Assembly: GCA_029861085.1 (NCBI GenBank)
Contig: JAOUAE010000019.1
Location: 1-14,888 of the forward strand
From: Candidatus Nitrosopumilus sp.
Lineage (GTDB): Archaea > Thermoproteota > Nitrososphaeria > Nitrososphaerales > Nitrosopumilaceae
Direction of reading: 5' to 3'
DNA length: 14,888 nucleotides
This document shows, one piece after another, positions 13,330-14,888 of the stretch (position 1 is its first letter; the number at the start of each line of letters is the position of its first letter). The notes beneath the pieces were generated by a model. It saw nothing but the letters and a program-made list of their open reading frames with translations, did not search any database and was not told the origin of the DNA. Made by a program: the position numbers and the translations under genes.

Positions 13330-14888
13330 CTACCAATATTTGGCTTTAACAGTCTCAATAACTTTCTCATGTTCCTTACTCTTTCTACGTGCATATTTCT
13401 CCATTGCACCAAGTGGAATACCGCCAAGAGATCTTGCTATTGCGTTAAAGAAGTATCTTTGAGGACCTTTTGAGCCAGTCTTAGTCATGAATTTTTGAAT
13501 GCCATATTTGAAATTATGCTGCCATGTCTTGTAAAGGACACCTAATTGTGCAGGAGTCATTTCATTTCCAATGTTAAAGAATTCAGATTGTTCAAGCAAT
13601 CCAATTGGAACAAACGTAAGTGCGGTAGCAGTAAACATGGAGTCAGGTTGTTCATGTTCCAATTCACTAATCAATTGAATTGTGTCCCATGAATCCTCAG
13701 GAGTTTCATCGTTATCAAGACCCATAATCAAAGTAAACGCAGGAATCCAATAATTTTCATTCATTGCCTTTACACCTTCTTTTACAACCCAATGCCATTC
13801 AGATGGATCATATGGAGCAAGTTTTCTATCAGCATATTTTCCAATTAATCTAAGACTTCCAGTTTCAAAACCAGCTTGGACGCCAATCATATTTTCAGGA
13901 CCTGCTTTCATAATTCTTGAAAGATTTGGAAGAAGTTTCTCATCAGCAATCGCACCTGCCAATGTACCATGTGTAGGATTTGTATGTTCCACACCAGTAG
14001 ACATGATTGCAGTAAATAGTTCTTCTAATGCTTCTCTGTTTGGTTCCATTCCTTTTGCAGTTCTTGGATCCATTCCATAAACAAAGATATCATCGCTGTG
14101 AATCCATGCAGATTTAGAACCACCTTTTTTTATGTTGACCTCAATTTCTCTTTTCACTTTCTCTGGAGAATAATATCTTAATGATCTTAAAGTGACATCA
14201 CAGAACTTGCATCCCCTTCCACAACCACGCATTACCTCAACCATTCCGTGCATACTTGGTTCTACAATGTCAGGAATTTCTTCTAGATCAGGTCTATCCC
14301 AAAAGTTTACAAATCTTCCGTGAATTTTTTTTCCTTCTCTTTCAAATTCTTTTATGTTAACTTTAAAGTCACTTCTCTTTCTGAAAGGATCCATATTTTC
14401 AAAGTCGCCGTTAATAAGATAGTTAAAGAATCTACCAGCATGACCGTCAATTTCAGGTGCAATGCCACCAAGTTCCCCTTCAAGTATTGCATAAATTCCA
14501 AATTCCTCAATTTTTGCTGGATCATAGTTGTATTGCCATGTTCCAGAAGCACCTGAAATTACTTTAGCTTTACTTCCAGTTCTTGCTTTAGCAGCTTTAA
14601 TTCTATAATGTAATTCTGTATTGTAAAATTCATCATAAGACGTCTGTTTTCTCCCATAAGTAAATGTCATAGTAACTGGACCCATTCCAAGTGGGTCCAT
14701 CTCATAAGTTCCGATAACTTCAGTTTCAGGACCAATGAATTTTTCAATGTGATTTGGATGTGCAACAACAACATCTTTTCGTGCAAAGCCATCACGTAAC
14801 AAACCAGCTTCTAATTTTCTTAATCCATATGGAGCATATTTTGCCGCACCATCAATATCAGGTGACCAATTACAAATGAAATCAAACA
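13330..14888 (-). CDS. Radical-SAM protein, N-terminus beyond the window
   Basis: The frame stays open to the right edge (no stop in 14803-14888), so this is a partial gene of at least 518 codons. The first visible NTG at 14802 (TTG) is not a credible start, because the preceding residues (YAPYGLRKLEAGLLRDGFA) are typical of the family. These radical-SAM proteins carry a B12-binding-like N-terminal domain. Then comes MRGCGRGCKFCD (Cys at 14223-14221, 14211-14209 and 14202-14200), the iron-sulfur site, and a TIM-barrel-like region with GVQAGFETGS and PAFTLIMGL. A C-terminal helical part ends RRKSKEHEKVIETVKAKYW. The substrate is unknown; its nearest bacterial counterparts are uncharacterised. 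Confidence 0.85.
   Translation of the reverse strand, partial: FDFICNWSPDIDGAAKYAPYGLRKLEAGLLRDGFARKDVVVAHPNHIEKFIGPETEVIGTYEMDPLGMGPVTMTFTYGRKQTSYDEFYNTELHYRIKAAKARTGSKAKVISGASGTWQYNYDPAKIEEFGIYAILEGELGGIAPEIDGHAGRFFNYLINGDFENMDPFRKRSDFKVNIKEFEREGKKIHGRFVNFWDRPDLEEIPDIVEPSMHGMVEVMRGCGRGCKFCDVTLRSLRYYSPEKVKREIEVNIKKGGSKSAWIHSDDIFVYGMDPRTAKGMEPNREALEELFTAIMSTGVEHTNPTHGTLAGAIADEKLLPNLSRIMKAGPENMIGVQAGFETGSLRLIGKYADRKLAPYDPSEWHWVVKEGVKAMNENYWIPAFTLIMGLDNDETPEDSWDTIQLISELEHEQPDSMFTATALTFVPIGLLEQSEFFNIGNEMTPAQLGVLYKTWQHNFKYGIQKFMTKTGSKGPQRYFFNAIARSLGGIPLGAMEKYARRKSKEHEKVIETVKAKYW

Noticed and set aside
14352..14556. Open frames on both strands within the partial radical-SAM gene
   Set aside because: They are shadows of the well-conserved radical-SAM coding frame, with no domain of their own.

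Overview
The window looks like chromosomal sequence from an ammonia-oxidising archaeon of the Thaumarchaeota/Nitrososphaeria, probably Nitrosopumilus-like. The evidence is AT-rich DNA, many TTG starts with little or no leader, TATA-like boxes about 25-30 bases before starts, an archaeal RadA, ribosomal proteins L21e and S30e, the RNA polymerase subunit Rpo4, and the archaeal cluster L21e-Rpo4-DUF655-KsgA-HemK. S30e is shared with Crenarchaeota and generally absent from Euryarchaeota, which also favours this placement. The lineage is an inference from gene content. No mobile element, CRISPR array or phage gene is visible.

Region 1 (1-4241) is a set of small, poorly characterised genes. It holds the tail of an upstream gene, an SPFH/prohibitin-like membrane protein, a small membrane protein, a winged-helix regulator, a 55-aa C2H2 zinc-finger protein, a two-helix membrane protein with a Cys-rich tail, a membrane-anchored cupredoxin-like protein whose anchor is split by an in-frame TGA, and a zinc-ribbon/SAM methyltransferase fusion.

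Region 2 (4338-6758) holds a two-gene unit: an unknown 398-aa protein with a possible degenerate metalloprotease signature, followed 3 bases later by a SirB1-type protein. Two tiny genes lie on the opposite strand: a 56-aa coiled-coil protein and a 53-aa zinc ribbon that resembles the elongation factor Elf1. A tRNA-Ser(GCU) with an encoded CCA sits just upstream of the latter. An isocitrate/isopropylmalate dehydrogenase family gene follows (7059-8090).

Region 3 (8091-14888, all minus strand) is housekeeping. In transcription order it runs from a partial radical-SAM protein through S30e, then radA, then an RlmN-type radical-SAM methyltransferase, and finally the tightly packed L21e-rpo4-DUF655-ksgA-hemK operon. 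That operon joins ribosome structure, RNA polymerase, rRNA dimethylation and probably release-factor methylation.

The most notable points are the TGA inside the cupredoxin-like gene, the lysine-rich and 9-residue-repeat tail on RadA together with a palindrome between its TATA box and start codon, the Elf1-like and zinc-finger microproteins, the degenerate EExxH...EGxA pattern in the 398-aa protein, and a complete bacterial-type RlmN in an archaeon. I see no convincing new multi-gene system.
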